From Apostichopus japonicus (Eukaryota > Echinodermata > Holothuroidea > Aspidochirotida > Stichopodidae): a DNA stretch of 64,000 nt. The translations under genes were made by a program, and so were the position numbers. The first letter of the stretch is position 1, and the number at the start of each line of letters is the position of its first letter. This document shows positions 10,961-24,226 of this stretch, one piece after another. The stretch is taken from assembly GCF_037975245.1 (NCBI RefSeq), contig NC_092567.1:21552376-21616375 (forward strand), given 5' to 3'. The notes under the pieces are model-generated. The model saw only the letters and a list, made by a program, of their open reading frames with translations, was not told the DNA's origin and ran no database searches.

Positions 10961-11743
10961 GCTGCAGCCCCCCCAGCCCCCCCGCCTCCTACGCCTATGA
11001 TCTCAATCCACTACCACAATATATAACAAGATTTTTTTTTTTTTGGATATCTTTTATCCTTGGATTTAACTCAAGTATTCAACGTTGCTTCAGTTTTCTG
11101 ATCAGGCAGTAGTGTTCCACTATTAAAAGGGGTCATTTGACAGAGGCTATGTACTGGTTTTATTATTTCAATTGCATTATCATGTCATTATAGTCCACTT
11201 AAATCGCCACTTGAAGGAATGTTCAGGGAGGCAGACAATTTGCCCTTATACGGAAAAGAAAAAAAATTCCACACAGTCAGTTGGAAAAACCCCATCTCGT
11301 CCTTGTTCCTAACTCGAGATACGGTTGATTTGAAATGTAATCTATTTCCACTGGCTATAATATATATTAAGCCTAGATCAAATTTGAGGGTATTGTGGAG
11401 AATGATCAAAACTGAAAATAAATGTCACAATTTAGAAAGGAATATTGTGACCATATAAAGCCTAGTTGATGTTTTCAAAGTTATCAGATCTACTCGAGTC
11501 TTGGCTCTCTATCAATATAATGTTACCAAACCCATTCAGCAGGATTAGATTTGACAAACTAAATGCCCTGCTTGAGGAAATGGTTATTGTGCCCTCAATT
11601 TGGTAGGAAAAAAAAAAAAATTGTTAAGGTACGGAAAAACATCAGTTGCAATATTTTAGTCTGTTTTCTTCTTATTTCCTAGCATTACTTGAGGATGGTT
11701 CCGATGAGCATTAAAAGCAATTAAAGCTGTCTCAGCAACTTAC

Positions 11744-11802
11744 CGGAGGCCTACTGGGAAAATCTGCAAGTAGTTATCATCTGTACCTAAAATCTGGCTG
11801 AT
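11744..11802 (-). CDS. TP53I11: TP53I11 coding exon 3
   Basis: This is a 59-base exon. The acceptor is preceded by a long T/C tract and ends ...tgttccgcag; the donor is CCG|gtaagt. It encodes residues 47-65, ISQILGTDDNYLQIFPVGL, and two bases of Arg66. SKISQ-LG spanning the exon 2/3 join and GLR-WQ spanning the 3/4 join are family blocks. A second AG 15 bases inside the exon (after attttag) would give a shorter exon, but that breaks the phase with exon 2, so the upstream acceptor was chosen. Confidence 0.9.
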
Positions 11803-13472
11803 CTGCGGAACAGATCATGAGAAAAAAAAGAGAAACTGAATACAGCGTTTAAGCATTTTGGGAATTTGCAAGTTAAAGCAATTCATATGTCAAATTTGGT
11901 CATGCAAATTGTTCAAGCAGGAACCGAAACTTGCAAATTTACAATGATCACACTATAATATCCGTCCAGCAGTAATGGTATAGCATATACAATATGTATA
12001 TAATGTCCCTCCCCCCCCTCCCATTTCCCGAGGCATATGCCAATATGCAGTGCACTTGATGTAGGTGTAAGCAGTCATTTATATGCCAACTTTGCTGTAG
12101 GAATGGTCAGAAGACTTTTTTTCTCTAAACTTGCAATAACCATATGATAATTTTATTACAAATATCTATTTATGCATTATTTTTATTATTATTATTATTA
12201 TCACTTCTTGTTTTGGTTCCTGTGCACCCAAAAAAAATTGGCAAATTCATCAACTCATCCACTCCCAGACCCCCTCCCATTTCCCATCAATTATTTTTCA
12301 TGATTATTGATATTGTTATTTTTATTTATTTATACTCTTTCTATCTCTCTCTATATTAATATAAATTTGAAATTGTAACGAGTTGGAAATCCAGAAGAGT
12401 GAAACAACTTCCAGCCTCTACCAAGCTTCCAACCCGGGCCTCCCGCTTTGTACGCGGATACCCTGACCAACTAGGCTATGCATGCTGATTGTATGTCCAG
12501 AGGTTCTAAACCGGTAAGGAAGGTAGTAATTCCACTGTACGCCTTTGTCACCTGTATCGAACAATACTAGTTCTGTTTTGGTGACATATTTGTCTTACTC
12601 TAAGAGATCAAACATGATGCTAACCAACTCGAAATCATTTGTGATTCCTAAGGCGGGATCTAGAAAGAAATACTTTGAACGCACTCTGTTAAATGAAATG
12701 GAATTAAACAACCAAAGCAAATGAATATATATATATGTTTGAAATTGTAATGAGTTTGAAAATACATATATATGATGTAATATATTACGTGTATGGTAAC
12801 CTACGCATACTATGTTATGTCCTTGCTCTACTTCTATTTATTGAGCACTTTGGCAACAGGAAGTAAAATATATATATATATATATTATATATACTATTAA
12901 CCTAGATAAAATTGAATGAGTAAAAGGACCAATATTCCATAATAGTAGCAGGAATGGTGTACTTTTTCATTTAGCCAGTACCTGCAACTTCTGTCCAAGG
13001 CAGTTCTTTACACATTGATTTTGAATAATTAAATTTTCAAACCTATATTCAATTTCAGATGAAAATGATACCGATACAATCATTTGAAATATTGAGGAGA
13101 AAGTTGAAAGTTTTGAATATATGTTTTAGCATATATAGTAAGTACGAAAAAGCGTGAATGATGAACAACAAACTATATAAATACAAATATGATTTGGTGA
13201 CATATAATAGAATACTGACTGCATATCAACAGGTTAACTTAATTCACACTGCAATTAAAATAATTAGTTGAGTAAATTTAATAATTTTGATTTAATCTTA
13301 GTTTGTGTAAGAAAATCATTGGTAAGTTTGGTCAAAATTGTTGGAAAAGCACCAAATTTTGGGCAAATGAGCTATGTACGCACTGCATGTAAACACAGAA
13401 GAGGGGGTTGTAATGAATCTGAAGTCCTGTACTTGTTTAGAACGTTACCGGGTTGACTTTTAGTCAAGTTAC
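11803..13472 (-). other. TP53I11 intron 2
   Basis: This is a 1.7-kb intron containing a tRNA-derived SINE (12366-12613) with a partial repeat of its end near 12737-12766, and a short TA tract at 12870-12885. Confidence 0.8.
12366..12613 (-). mobile_element. tRNA-derived SINE type A, copy 1
   Basis: Read on the minus strand it has an A-box-like TAGCCTAGTTGG and a degenerate B-box region, after a leader with TTCGATACAGGTGACAAAGG. Two other copies are at 30692-30903 and 51688-51931. The B box here is altered (TTGGAAGC), so this copy is probably transcriptionally dead. The 3' end, AACTCGTTACAATTTCAAA, is at the low-coordinate side. Confidence 0.85.
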
Positions 13473-13566
13473 CTTTGACAGTGGCACCGATCCATCTTCA
13501 CATTCTCCGACTCCTAGCAGTTTTCTGGTCTTCAATCGACTCTGCAAGTCTCCACTGCTCTGCTTT
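13473..13566 (-). CDS. TP53I11: TP53I11 coding exon 2
   Basis: This is a 94-base exon. The acceptor on the minus strand follows a T-rich tract ending ...gtatcttacag, and the donor is AAG|gtaact. Only one frame is open. It gives residues 16-46, KQSSGDLQSRLKTRK then LLGVGECEDGSVPLSK. The SRLKTRK-LGVG block is the most recognisable signature of TP53I11 and lies in the N-terminal cytosolic part before the first membrane segment. The exon enters with one base that completes Arg15 and leaves in phase 0, matching its neighbours. It is separated from exon 1 by a 45.7-kb intron. Confidence 0.92.
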
Positions 13567-14239
13567 CTGTAAGATACAATAATAGAATACATAACAATGG
13601 AAGATATAGCAAAAGAACATATAACAATGAAATAGAACAAAAGAAAATACAATGAAAGGATCATGCAAGAATGGTTACAGTTGACTATGTTCCACAGTAA
13701 CTGGTGCCACCATACAATATAAACAAGAATAAAAAGTAAGGCACCTACATACATATCAAAGGACTTTATATTGGCAAACATTTAGTGGTTTTGGGTTTCC
13801 TTGGCAACTGCCCCAGCATCTATGCAAATTAAGTTCTGCTCAAAATAAGATTACAGATCACACTAAAACAGGCCTCCTTTAAAGAAAACTCACTCAATAT
13901 TGAGCTTGCATCATTGCATGGGCATGAAAATCAAACAACTTGATTCACTCTCAACCCCAGTCCACTCAGGTTGTGAATGCAACCGTTGTTAGGATGTAAT
14001 TACATCATGGGAGTATCACAAATCCTTTGCAAAGAGAATATTGATACCACATGTAATCAGGCTGAAGGTTGGTGAGCCATGCACTGTTGTACTTATTACA
14101 CATGATCTCATGAAATAGCCAAAAAAATGAAGGTTTACTAGGGTGACTTTGATGCAGCAGCTGCAAAATCCCCTGCAGCAAAGCTGCATCAATATTGAAC
14201 AATAGAGATAATTATTTATCAGCAGATCAGCATGTACCA

Positions 14240-14355
14240 ATTGTGTGAAATGTACAGCACAGCAACACAGATTTCATCCTATTGGCTGCAGGTTCCTACA
14301 CAGCCTGGCTGCAGGGTGCTGCAGCCCTCTCAGCATCCTACTTTTCACAAAGTGA
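14240..14355. repeat. Dispersed repeat shared with 42544-42633
   Basis: The two loci share CCTACACAGCCTGGCTGCAG, then TGCTGCAGCCC and CTCAGCATCCTA, with weaker match on the left (CACAGCAC). Same orientation. Type unknown. Confidence 0.75.
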
Positions 14356-15126
14356 CTTAAAAAGAACTTCATTTTGAAGCTCGTAAACATTTCTCTACCT
14401 GGAAATTGTCTACAGGTAAAACAGTCTAAACAAATCCCAACAAATAAGCAGCTCAAAAGTAAGCAGCTCAAAATAATAGAGTAATTCAACATATTTTACA
14501 TTAACTTCACTATTTGAAGTGATACTGGACTAATAAACTAATATGTAGTTAGTTAGTCTCAAAATGCATTGCATGATTAAGTTTGTTGCATTTGAAAGGA
14601 CCATGGACAGACCTGATCGAGTCACTATAATCCACTATAATCCAGCCCTACAGTCATTTTTTAACGGTTTCGAAGATTCTTGCTACCTTTAATCCATTAT
14701 TTTAAAATACGTTTTACTTTTTAGACATATATTAAACAGACCGAGTCACTCTTTCAGCTGGATTGCATTCCTGTCACAAGCACAGCTGTGGTTAAAAGGT
14801 TATCAGCAAATGGCCCCAAATTTGAAGTGCTAGAATTACACTGAATCATTTAGTGAAACTATGACGAAACATCGAGAGTTTAAAAAAAGGACTGTACCAT
14901 TGTAGAGATTTAAAATCTCTAAGAGGTATGGGAATATACAGAGAATTGCACAGAGTAAAACGGTTCACTCAAATTTTGGTAAGATTCACCTATTACTAGA
15001 ATTAATATGTGTTGGGAATACTGATTTATTATTCCATTTTAAATTGACTCGAAATGAAACACCTGCCGACGTACGAAGTTTACAAACCTCGGCATTACAG
15101 GTAGCTAATTTGAAGTTTATATTAAT

Positions 15127-15528
15127 CAGTGTTTGCACAGGTTATCGGGCCGGGTCCCGGGGTACCCATCCGACGCTCTACTACCCGGTTCCTAATTTGT
15201 TACCCGAATCCTTTAAATTTGTTTATTGAATGTGTATATTCCTTTTCTTTTACTTTTTAAGAAGTTTAAAAATGTTTCCAAAGCTACAAATTTTTAAAAT
15301 AACAGGTTAATTAAAAGAAGCAAATGCAAATTGAAATTAACGAACATGTATGAACATGGAAACATTGTCAGAGAAAAATACACTTGATATGTTATAGCAT
15401 TCAATTTGCAATTTATTGAAAATAGCTATACCAGGAGGTAAATAGACAAATTTCTGGGTATCCGGATACCCGACGGGTAACAGCCTCGGGTACCCGGTTC
15501 CCAATTTTTGGTACCCATGTAAACACTT
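15127..15528. mobile_element. hAT-type MITE rich in GGGTACC motifs
   Basis: The ends are CAGTGTTTGCACAGGT and the complement of ACCCATGTAAACACTT. Perfect 8-base duplications ATATTAAT lie at 15119-15126 and 15529-15536. The subterminal parts carry several copies of GGGTACC/GGATACC-type motifs, which could be transposase-binding repeats (inference). Confidence 0.88.
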
Positions 15529-18500
15529 ATATTAATGCAGTAATGTCTGTTTGTTATAGGCAGCAATGAGAAAGAGCTGGTAACCATACCGAACTGACTT
15601 GGTAGTATACACGAACTATATGAGCTAACTGAGGGTTAATTGTCCAAGTCCCAGCATCATCTAAGTTTACCCACCAGAAACACAAAATTTCAGCAAAAAT
15701 TGTTGAAAATGTATGAATAAAATTTTTGTCATTAAATTTCTTATGGTCCCACTTTGATTGACCAACATAGACAAGATTACCTCGAAAATGAGAAAAGGAT
15801 TTTCACTAGCTTTTGGATAAATATAACAGCAGCTGACCTTATCATGAATATTCATATGTATGCAAATTTCAACACCCAAAAGAGAATTTTTATACAGATC
15901 AACTTCTGACTTCCTACTGAGTAAGCATGGAAGACCATTACCAAAAGCCACTTGAGGTAAACTTTAATATTCAATGCTGACATACATGTCATGAGAAAAT
16001 AGATCTCACTGCTTTACGACAAACAATCGTTAGAATTCATCAGATGATTACCCGCGAGACGAGATGAGAAAAGAAAGTGAACCTGATCGCCAACTGCTAG
16101 GCCGTAAAGATTTGGAAGCACTTCAACCTTCTAATTTTACAAATTCGATGTCGTAAGTCATTGACCTTGTCACATTTATGAAACTGATGAAAATTACATA
16201 TAATAGACATAATTGATCGATCAATATTGTTGTACATATGCAACAGCTTCAATGTTCCTGAATGCAGGATTGGATATTTACCGCGGACTAGCTTACCAGT
16301 CTCCTCACAACCTTAGCACTATCGTTCTACCATGTCTATAGTGAACTGATAACCTTTAACTACAGTACAGTGTGCGCAATCTATGACTGGACCCCCCCCC
16401 CCAGTCCATGACCTCCCTTCTCATTCTACCACACAAAGTGCAGCTTTGATCAAATTTTTCCACTTGGATTTCTTCTGTTTGATTCCTACTGTAATAGCAG
16501 AGTGACTTTATTCTGAAACATATTACATATACATATATATATTTGCATTACAACTTTTAAATAGTAAATTTCACAAATAATTTGTGTGCAAAGCTGATCC
16601 TTACCCTACCCTACCCCTTCCCCTATCAACCATCATCCTTGTGCAGGAATTGTCATCGGATTAGGAAAATTGATGTAATCAACATGAGATGACATGGGTC
16701 ACAGTTTCTTGCAGGTTAGTAAGCAATTAACCCCCCACCCCTCTTGTCTAAGCAAATTAAAGAAGTTTCCAGACACTTTCGCCAATCATAGGGAAATCTC
16801 ACCAATTAAGCTAGCCAATGATTGGATTTAGTTCCAATCACCCTTCCCTCCCCCCCCCATCCCTCTCCCATCTTCCCTTGACAACCTTCAGTCTCTATTC
16901 ATTCACCTTTCATCCATGTCAACGACCTAACCACAAGGTTGCTTACCTTCCAAAATGCTCTAAATTAAAGCAAACCAATGGAAGGAGGTACACAAATATC
17001 CTGATCATTGCTAGCAGAATCAATTTCCAAGTTCAGCACTGAACAAGTAATTACTGGCGTGCTTGACTAAACAATTATGCAATGTGCAGACTGTGCTAAT
17101 GGGACAAATATCACCTGTTTATCCTGCAATTAAAACTGACCTGACATTACCTCCTTATCCACTGAAGTACAAAATTGAAAGATCAATAGATAAGACTGAA
17201 GCTGTGACCAGCTGTTTTTTACAACATGACATGCAAAAATGCAAATTAAGTAGTTGATCTCCACTTTGGCAGTTTATTGACATTTTCTAGCTGATTTGAA
17301 ACAAACCTTGACGAGTCAAGGTACATGAACAACATCTTGATTGAGAATATTATAGTGACTAATAGTATAGCAAGGTTTATCAAAGATTATCTTCCACGTC
17401 AACTGACATAGCGTGCTTTAATTACAAAGATAATTATTTTGCTTTAACTTGGCATTAAAATCTTCGCAGAGATCAATGGAAAATACTGCAATCGTTCTGC
17501 TACAGAAAACCTGAGACCATCACATGCCACCAAAAATATTATCGGGAAAGATTTATGGGACTTAATACGATTGGAAAAATCTGAAATGTTTATTATATGT
17601 ACAGTATTTGACACGCGGCATCGCCAAATCCCGTAATTGTCACAATTAACTGCATCATTTAGATATTTGGCTGTCATGAAAAAAGTTGTATCAGATACGG
17701 TTGGATGGTAGTAAATTAGATCGGTTAGAAACATGGTATAAATAAAGATGTGAAAAATGGATTAGAACCAAGACAGATGGCTTTTTTATACGGTAAAGTT
17801 TCTTTTATGACTCTCTAGCCCGTTCAATTGTAACTGATAGAGTTTTCCACATTACTAATGGAAGCAATATTTCAGGATAGCTAGATTGGAGTTATTGCCT
17901 TCATGAATATTGCACCGTATTCTATATAAACTTAAGAGTTATTTCACAAAGCAGAATTGCTAAATACTGTTAATTTATCCCTCCCCCACCCTTCTGGCCC
18001 TTCCCCTCCCCCACCCCTCTGGCCCAATCCCCTCCCATTCTCTGATCAAAGAGATCAAATCAGAGAAGTAAAAAATCCAACCATATCATATCCACTCATA
18101 TGAAACATATCATAATTGCTAAATAATGTAAAATTATTAAACCGTACAGCAATTTGTTTTTCTTTTTTTGGTACACAAAACTTTTGTTATTAGCATTTTG
18201 TAACAAAGTTGAAGGTTTGAAAATTGTTACCCAATACTGTATAAAGCACTAGCATATTGCCCGGTATTATTGTTTGCTTATATAAATAGTCATAATTACT
18301 ACTTTCTGTGAGACTTTTAACATCAAAATATGAACAGAAAATGAAAGGGAATAAATAAAATAAATAAAAAAAATAACAAACAAGGACTGAGAATAATTGA
18401 CGTGAAACATCACATTGGATGAAACTAAAACTTACATACAATTACTTTATTACAGGAATATATTTAAATATCAAGGCAAGTTCAGATATCTCTAATACAT

Positions 18501-19022
18501 TAGATGTTCAAAACCAACCTAAAGTTTGCACAGAACATCCGTATTTTGTAATTGTTTCAATTTCTGTCTAAGACAATTACTTTATAATTAATTATTTTCT
18601 GCATATTTTTACATTTCAATATCTTCTTTCAGTATACTTAGATACCAAGTACATACGCATACAACGTGATACGATCTCAAGCAAACTGACTATGATGAAC
18701 TTTCATCTAGTAACAAATTTTCATTTATTTGTGCATCTTTCAAAGATGAACTTTACTGCATACGCAAAAGCCCTTTTCAGCCTTGCAGCCGGATTATCAT
18801 AATCGATAGATCGCAGGGCACGGTAATTCAATTTATCATCTTTATCATCTAGCGCTGCTTTCTCTGTGAAGGCATTTGATATACGACCTTCACGGTGCAC
18901 CTTCTACTGTTAATAGACTTTACCTAGATATGATTATGTTTGTTGTATTGCTGCATTGAAATTTACAAGATGGATTGTTGGTGGAACAAATTGCGTAGTT
19001 GAATAGCTAGCATGCCTGTGGT

Positions 19023-19085
<63 letters not shown>
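19023..19085. repeat. (TA)n microsatellite
   Basis: About 60 bases of near-perfect TA dinucleotides. Confidence 0.95.
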
Positions 19086-19087
<2 letters not shown>

Positions 19088-21584
19088 TTTTGATGGGTTT
19101 CGCTCTATGCGTGTCCGTACGACCTACTTAGTATTTCATATGAATGTGCATGTAGTGGTGTTCTTGTTCATCAAAACATCGCATTCTTGCCACGGCCCTT
19201 TGAAATGTCTAAGATTCCTTCCAGCTAGACTGACAAATTGTGCTCGGCAAAATTTATGGCAAAACGTTTCTGACAGCAGGGAGATGATGTCACGACAGTT
19301 GTAGTCGTCGGGTCATCGGGAGAACTTGAAAACACAGAAAATGTAGGCTAGGACCAGAGTAGAGTTCCCCTATGGACATGCATACATAATGAGTGACCAA
19401 ATACATAAATAAGACACTTGAAAATATATAATATTAGATATGGTCAAGACAAGGTAAGCTCTAGGGCAGGACAGCACTTGTCATCTATAGCTTGAGGGAT
19501 TTAATTTTATCATTAACCCAGATAAATTTGTACCAAGATTAGAAATACTTCTGGGTAAAAAAAATTTCCAAATTTACACCTCGTATATATATAGCAAGCT
19601 ATCGGTTAGTATCAGCACTGTATGTGTGAGTATATGATATGTCTGAATTACCACGGTAACACAATACATCATAATTAGATAAACTAACGTTTATGATACT
19701 AATTATCTACACAGTCTACAGTATATGTTTTGTTTTTCTCTGTTCATGAAATTAGAAATAAATCTTGAGTCTTGTATCTACCTATGTGAGGACATGTGGG
19801 GGGGGGGACATGTGTGTGTGTGTGGGGAATGAGTGTGCATGGGGGGTATGGATGTGGGATGCATGTGGGGGATGCACATCTAAGGGTGTATTTTTAGGAG
19901 TGCATAGAGAAGTCATGAACATGAATTAGAGTTTAAGAATTACAGGAACATATTTTAATTCAGTTGTTACCATGGAAAAGAGTTTACACTGACAGTTTGC
20001 CAAAAACTGCGAGATCGATACATCATGGTAAAATTGCATCGAAAAGTAATGTAATCTTACAATCAACAAAGTGCCGTGTGTATACGATGATTATATCAGA
20101 GCATTTACCCCTTAGGTAATTTGGTATTGTTTTACAATCTAACAAGATATATGTATAAATTAGCAAATTAAGTTGCGATTGAAATTTCTACAATTAGTAA
20201 AAATAGTCTATCCCATTTAAATATTTTAGTATAAAATGTGGTTTCTCTAATATTTTCATCATATCACCTATAAACACCTTTAAATCATAAGTATCGTTGA
20301 TCTGTTTCTGCTTAGTATAAATGACCCTCTCCATCTCCCAAATGCTTCTCCCCCACCCCCCATTCTCCCCCCCCCCAAATGATAATTATTGTAACAAATA
20401 CATTCATTACACCATACATTAATAATAAGCCTTATAACCATCAACTGAAGCTTTGAAAACAAGAGAAGGCCTTAATTTCATTTTGTTCAGACACTACTAT
20501 ATACTCTCTCAAGACAGGCTAGATGCTAGGGTCCATAGAAGTTGCTTTTATCCAGTATCTAATGACTGACCATCATATAAGCTCTATATAAAATCTAAAA
20601 TTATACTTCTACTGACCAGCAACAAAATAAAGTTCAAATCCACAGCAAGAAGAGTAATAAAATCTAAATCACTGACTATAAGTTAGAATGGTTTTATGGT
20701 TTTTTTTATGATGATTAAAAGAAGTTCATGCTGCTTTTTATGGGATGTAAATTAGTCTTACCAAACTATCCTTTACTTTTGCTTTCACAATGACTTCGCA
20801 AGGAACGCTGACATGTTAATTAATTACAAGAGAAACAGGCATTTTTAATAACTTTTCTTGGTTGTGTGCCAATCTGAAAACACTGACAAAAGTCACAACC
20901 AAAAATCTGATCAGATGGCAAGGTTTGTTATGTTTATTCAGTCAGTGATGTGATGAAATTTTCACACAAAAAAACGTTTTCATTGATTTAATGCTTTTAA
21001 TAACAAGCACAGAAATCCTGCAACTTTGAGGTGTGCTGCAAGACTGACTTAATTGCTTCTCAATATGAGACAACAACTCAATTCCCACTTCCAAGAAACG
21101 TAATCAAAAGCTAGGTTTGGACAAGATCAACCATGCAGTCTATAACAGCCTTATACTCTTCTTGAAAATACAAGGCATGGTTTAACTACTAATTTGCATA
21201 TATAAGCATACTAAATATGACAAAAGGGCAATGAATCCAGCCAATTGGGACAATATTCTATAGTTAATGCCACTCCATGCACACACTGTCCAGCTCTCAT
21301 ATTATGCTTTGAAGCACTCATACCGACAGTATGAATAGTATTAATTCCCATAACAACCTGTCTGATAGAGACAGAATATCCATACTGCTCATACTGTCAG
21401 CACAAGTGCTCTGAATCATGGCATCAGAGTTTTAAAATACAGTATGATTGTAGTAACAGGGGTGCAGGGGCACCTCTTCCCCTCCTTCACGGCACCTCTT
21501 CCCTCACACCAACCACCGCCCCTCAACTACCTTACCTCCCCCAACCACCACCCCCCCCCCCAATTTTAGTAATTTTGTAATTTA

Positions 21585-21655
21585 GGAAACATTTTAGGAA
21601 GCATTTTAGGAAGCATTGTAGGACATGAAATAGGAATTATTTTTAGGAAGCTGGG
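21585..21655. repeat. Short tandem repeat around ATTTTAGGAAGC
   Basis: Three to four diverged copies of a 12-base unit, ATTTTAGGAAGC, just left of a dispersed repeat fragment. Confidence 0.6.
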
Positions 21656-21670
21656 AAAGTTATCATTAAT

Positions 21671-21800
21671 TAAAGCCTTAAACGAGCATTTCAGAGATGT
21701 AGCACATATTTTAATGGTGGAAATTTATATAATTTAAACCAGAATAGCTGAAATGATATATCCAACACTCAAATCTGTTTTTTTTTTTTTTCTTAAAACT
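21671..21800 (+). repeat. Fragment of a dispersed repeat (third copy)
   Basis: Shares CCTTAAASGAGCATT and later CACTCAAATCTGTT plus a T-rich run with 46440-46770; diverged. Confidence 0.5.
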
Positions 21801-22606
21801 AAGACAGTTGTCAAAACTTAAAATTTTGAAAATGCCTCAACTTAAATCATCGATCCTTTCAACCTTCATTAGGCAAATGAGGCTTGAACAAAAGGCAAAT
21901 AAAGTATCCTAGTTGAAACATGCTGATGTCTACATTTGAAAAAGATAAATAAGTGAACTCAAAGTGCCCCAAAAACTTTGAAGACATTAAAACTATCCAA
22001 AATCTCTCTTGCAGATCGGGAGAGGAAGATAAAACATGTCTGACTACTTCGACAGAGCACTTAAGACATTGAGAAGAATAGTAAACGGGGATCTATTAGG
22101 TAATTAATGTGTTTGGTACTTTACTCGTAATTCTATCCTTTTTTCCCCTTTCAATCCAATATCTTATTTATCATCATCTCACATGTTGTACAATGTATTT
22201 AAATACAGTCGATCTGTTCTGCAGACTAAAACATTTAAATAACTTTAAGTCAACTGAATCAATCAATATCAAGAAAGTTTTTAGTTAGTTGTTTCTACCG
22301 TAAAAGTCCCAAAACAAATTATTCTTTTCTTTTAGTTCATTTGGTAAATTTTTCTATACATATACTAAAATAGCCAAACAAGAGAGCAATCCATGCAGCT
22401 GTTTATCTCACCACCAGCAAACACTGATTTAAAATGAACTAAGTTATTTTTAGCTAAGCAATCGGAGGAAAGTACTACTTCACATTTCCATTGTACCTTG
22501 TGAAGGTTCTATGTTAATTCAATGTTTCCCCTTGGAGTTACAACAAGATATTTATTTAACCTAACTTTGACCTATGACCTTTAGTTCGATGGGGCCTGCA
22601 AGACCA

Positions 22607-22785
22607 CAGGGGTTCACCCTGGGGTACCTTCCCACCAAGTCTGAAGAAAATCTGCAAGCCATTTAGGAGTTTTTGACATAAAATTGGACACACATGCACA
22701 CCCCCACACAGGCACACACGTTGACCGCTCCCTCAGTCATTGATATCTGGTCACCCTGAGGTAGCCCACCATGGGTGAACCCCTG
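22607..22785. repeat. Region bounded by a 13-base inverted repeat
   Basis: CAGGGGTTCACCC at 22607-22619 and its exact complement at 22773-22785. Between them are CA-rich short runs (CACACATGCACACCCCC). It may be a decayed element; no target duplication was seen. Confidence 0.4.
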
Positions 22786-22982
22786 ATGAGAGTAGCTACT
22801 CAGGATAATTGACCATTATCATGGCAACTGTTGCCATGGCCACTGGCATAGCTGTATATGTCCCAACTGGCACAGGAACTACAATGTCTCATTCTCCCTA
22901 TGGGAGCGATAAGATAAGAATGTAGTTTTACTGTGCTAGATAGTAATTGAGATGTCAGTCCTTCAAGTAAATCATGAGATAG

Positions 22983-23347
22983 TTAAAGGCATTGAAGACT
23001 CGCCCAAAACCGCTTGCCGCGCTCTGAAAAAGTTAACTTTCCATTGCTTGCTAGTGAAGTTTTCTTCTTGTCGCTACAAAATGCAGACAGTAATGAAACA
23101 TGATATCTTGTTATCTTTTATCTGGACCTGAGATGTCCATCGCTGCAATGTACACTGTGTTGTGGGTATTGACCGTAGCTGTATATATTGACTGTACACT
23201 AGTGTCTAATTACCGACGGTAGCAAGCTGTGTGTGTATTTGCTGGGATCCATGGTGGTGTCTAACACTTCTGTTACATCTCATTCTAAACTAGGTCAGAT
23301 TACCGGCATGAGACATTTCTTTGTGCGCGAGTCTTCACACCCTTTAA
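22983..23347 (+). mobile_element. TTAA-MITE family 1, copy A
   Basis: The ends are TTAAAGGCATTGAAGACTCG and the complement of CGAGTCTTCACACCCTTTAA, bounded by TTAA. The other copies are at 41675-42041 (inverted) and 53513-53880. All three align end to end, with shared interior such as GACTGTACACTAGTGTCTAA and AAAATGCAGACAGTAATGAA. No coding capacity. Confidence 0.93.
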
Positions 23348-23887
23348 GTCAATTGTGTGATTTATAAAGTAACATACACTATCTGAAAGGATGCACACAG
23401 ACGGAGGGAGAATATAAACAATCACCAATTTTGTTTTCTTCTTTCTAATCTACTGTAAATCTAATTCTAATATTTGGAGAAAGAATTATCAGACATTGCC
23501 AAGGTGATCAAATGTCATACAGTTGCTTTAAGTTTGAAGGATCTGTAACATATTTCAGGAAAGGAGCGAGAGAGGAAAGAGGCCCACCAGAGTGCGACCC
23601 TTAACATGAATATGTCAGCTGGCTTCTCGCCAATCCCTACATCCGTCTCTTAGGTTAATGATCCACATAAAACTTGATAACAAACCCCTGGATTTCTCCT
23701 AAAAAGCAGCACATGAGTGAATAATTGTTAAATCTTTAACAATTTTGACAAAACAGTTTGTCTGCATATTCTGTGAATTTGACAAGCCATGTAAAATGGC
23801 AAATTATATAACAAAACCAATGGTATTCCTCACCTTTTCATTTCATCTCACAAACTCTTCTTTTACTTTTTATTTAATGGTCATGTG

Positions 23888-24226
23888 CAGTGGTAGCACC
23901 AGCCAAGACAATCTGTGGGACAACTAGGGGGCAAGGCATATTGCTCATTTTTTTTGGGGGGGGAAGCAAAAATATAACACCTCTACGGGGGAGGGATCTA
24001 ATTGGAGGGATTCTTCTACAAGTAAAGTGACTTAGATGCAAAATAGTGCTATCATTTGACAATTTTTGATGTTAATTCGTTGCACTGGATGCTGTTTCTA
24101 ATCCAAACGATTAGCCTACTTCTATATATTTGGGATAAGCAACAGATCTGATTGGGGGGAAACTGGGGGTGATGGAAGATCTGGGGGGACAATTTCCCCT
24201 CATGCCCTCCTGTAGCGCCACCACTG
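23888..24226. mobile_element. hAT-type MITE, diverged
   Basis: The ends are CAGTGGTAGCACCAGCC and the complement of GTAGCGCCACCACTG. The flanking GTCATGTG (23880-23887) and CTCATGTA (24227-24234) match at 6 of 8 bases. Interior has a G-run and TTAGATGCAAAATAGTGC, also seen in decayed form near 37232. Confidence 0.75.

Larger units (their letters stand above)
9880..10999. mobile_element. hAT-type nonautonomous element with internal minisatellite
   Basis: The outer ends are CATAGGCGTAGGAG and its exact inverted complement. Perfect 8-base target duplications ATCTCAAT lie at 9872-9879 and 11000-11007. The interior carries about five 81-86 base tandem units, and into one of them a second hAT MITE (10168-10559) has inserted. 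Without that insert and its duplicated 8 bases the element is about 720 bp. There is no transposase frame; the apparent 119-codon frame inside is repeat-derived. Confidence 0.92.
6635..11743 (-). other. TP53I11 intron 3
   Basis: This is a 5.1-kb intron. Its main content is the nested hAT pair (9880-10999). Other items are a poly(T) run near 6957-6975, an 11-base tandem repeat (8811-8854) and a lone hAT-like terminus near 8583-8597. 6980-8560 and 11010-11740 hold nothing I can name. Confidence 0.8.

Noticed and set aside
12975-13035. Possible extra minus-strand exon between TP53I11 exons 2 and 3
   Set aside because: An open stretch ends in CAG|gtactg, but the acceptor is poor and the phases do not fit; exons 2 and 3 already join in phase.
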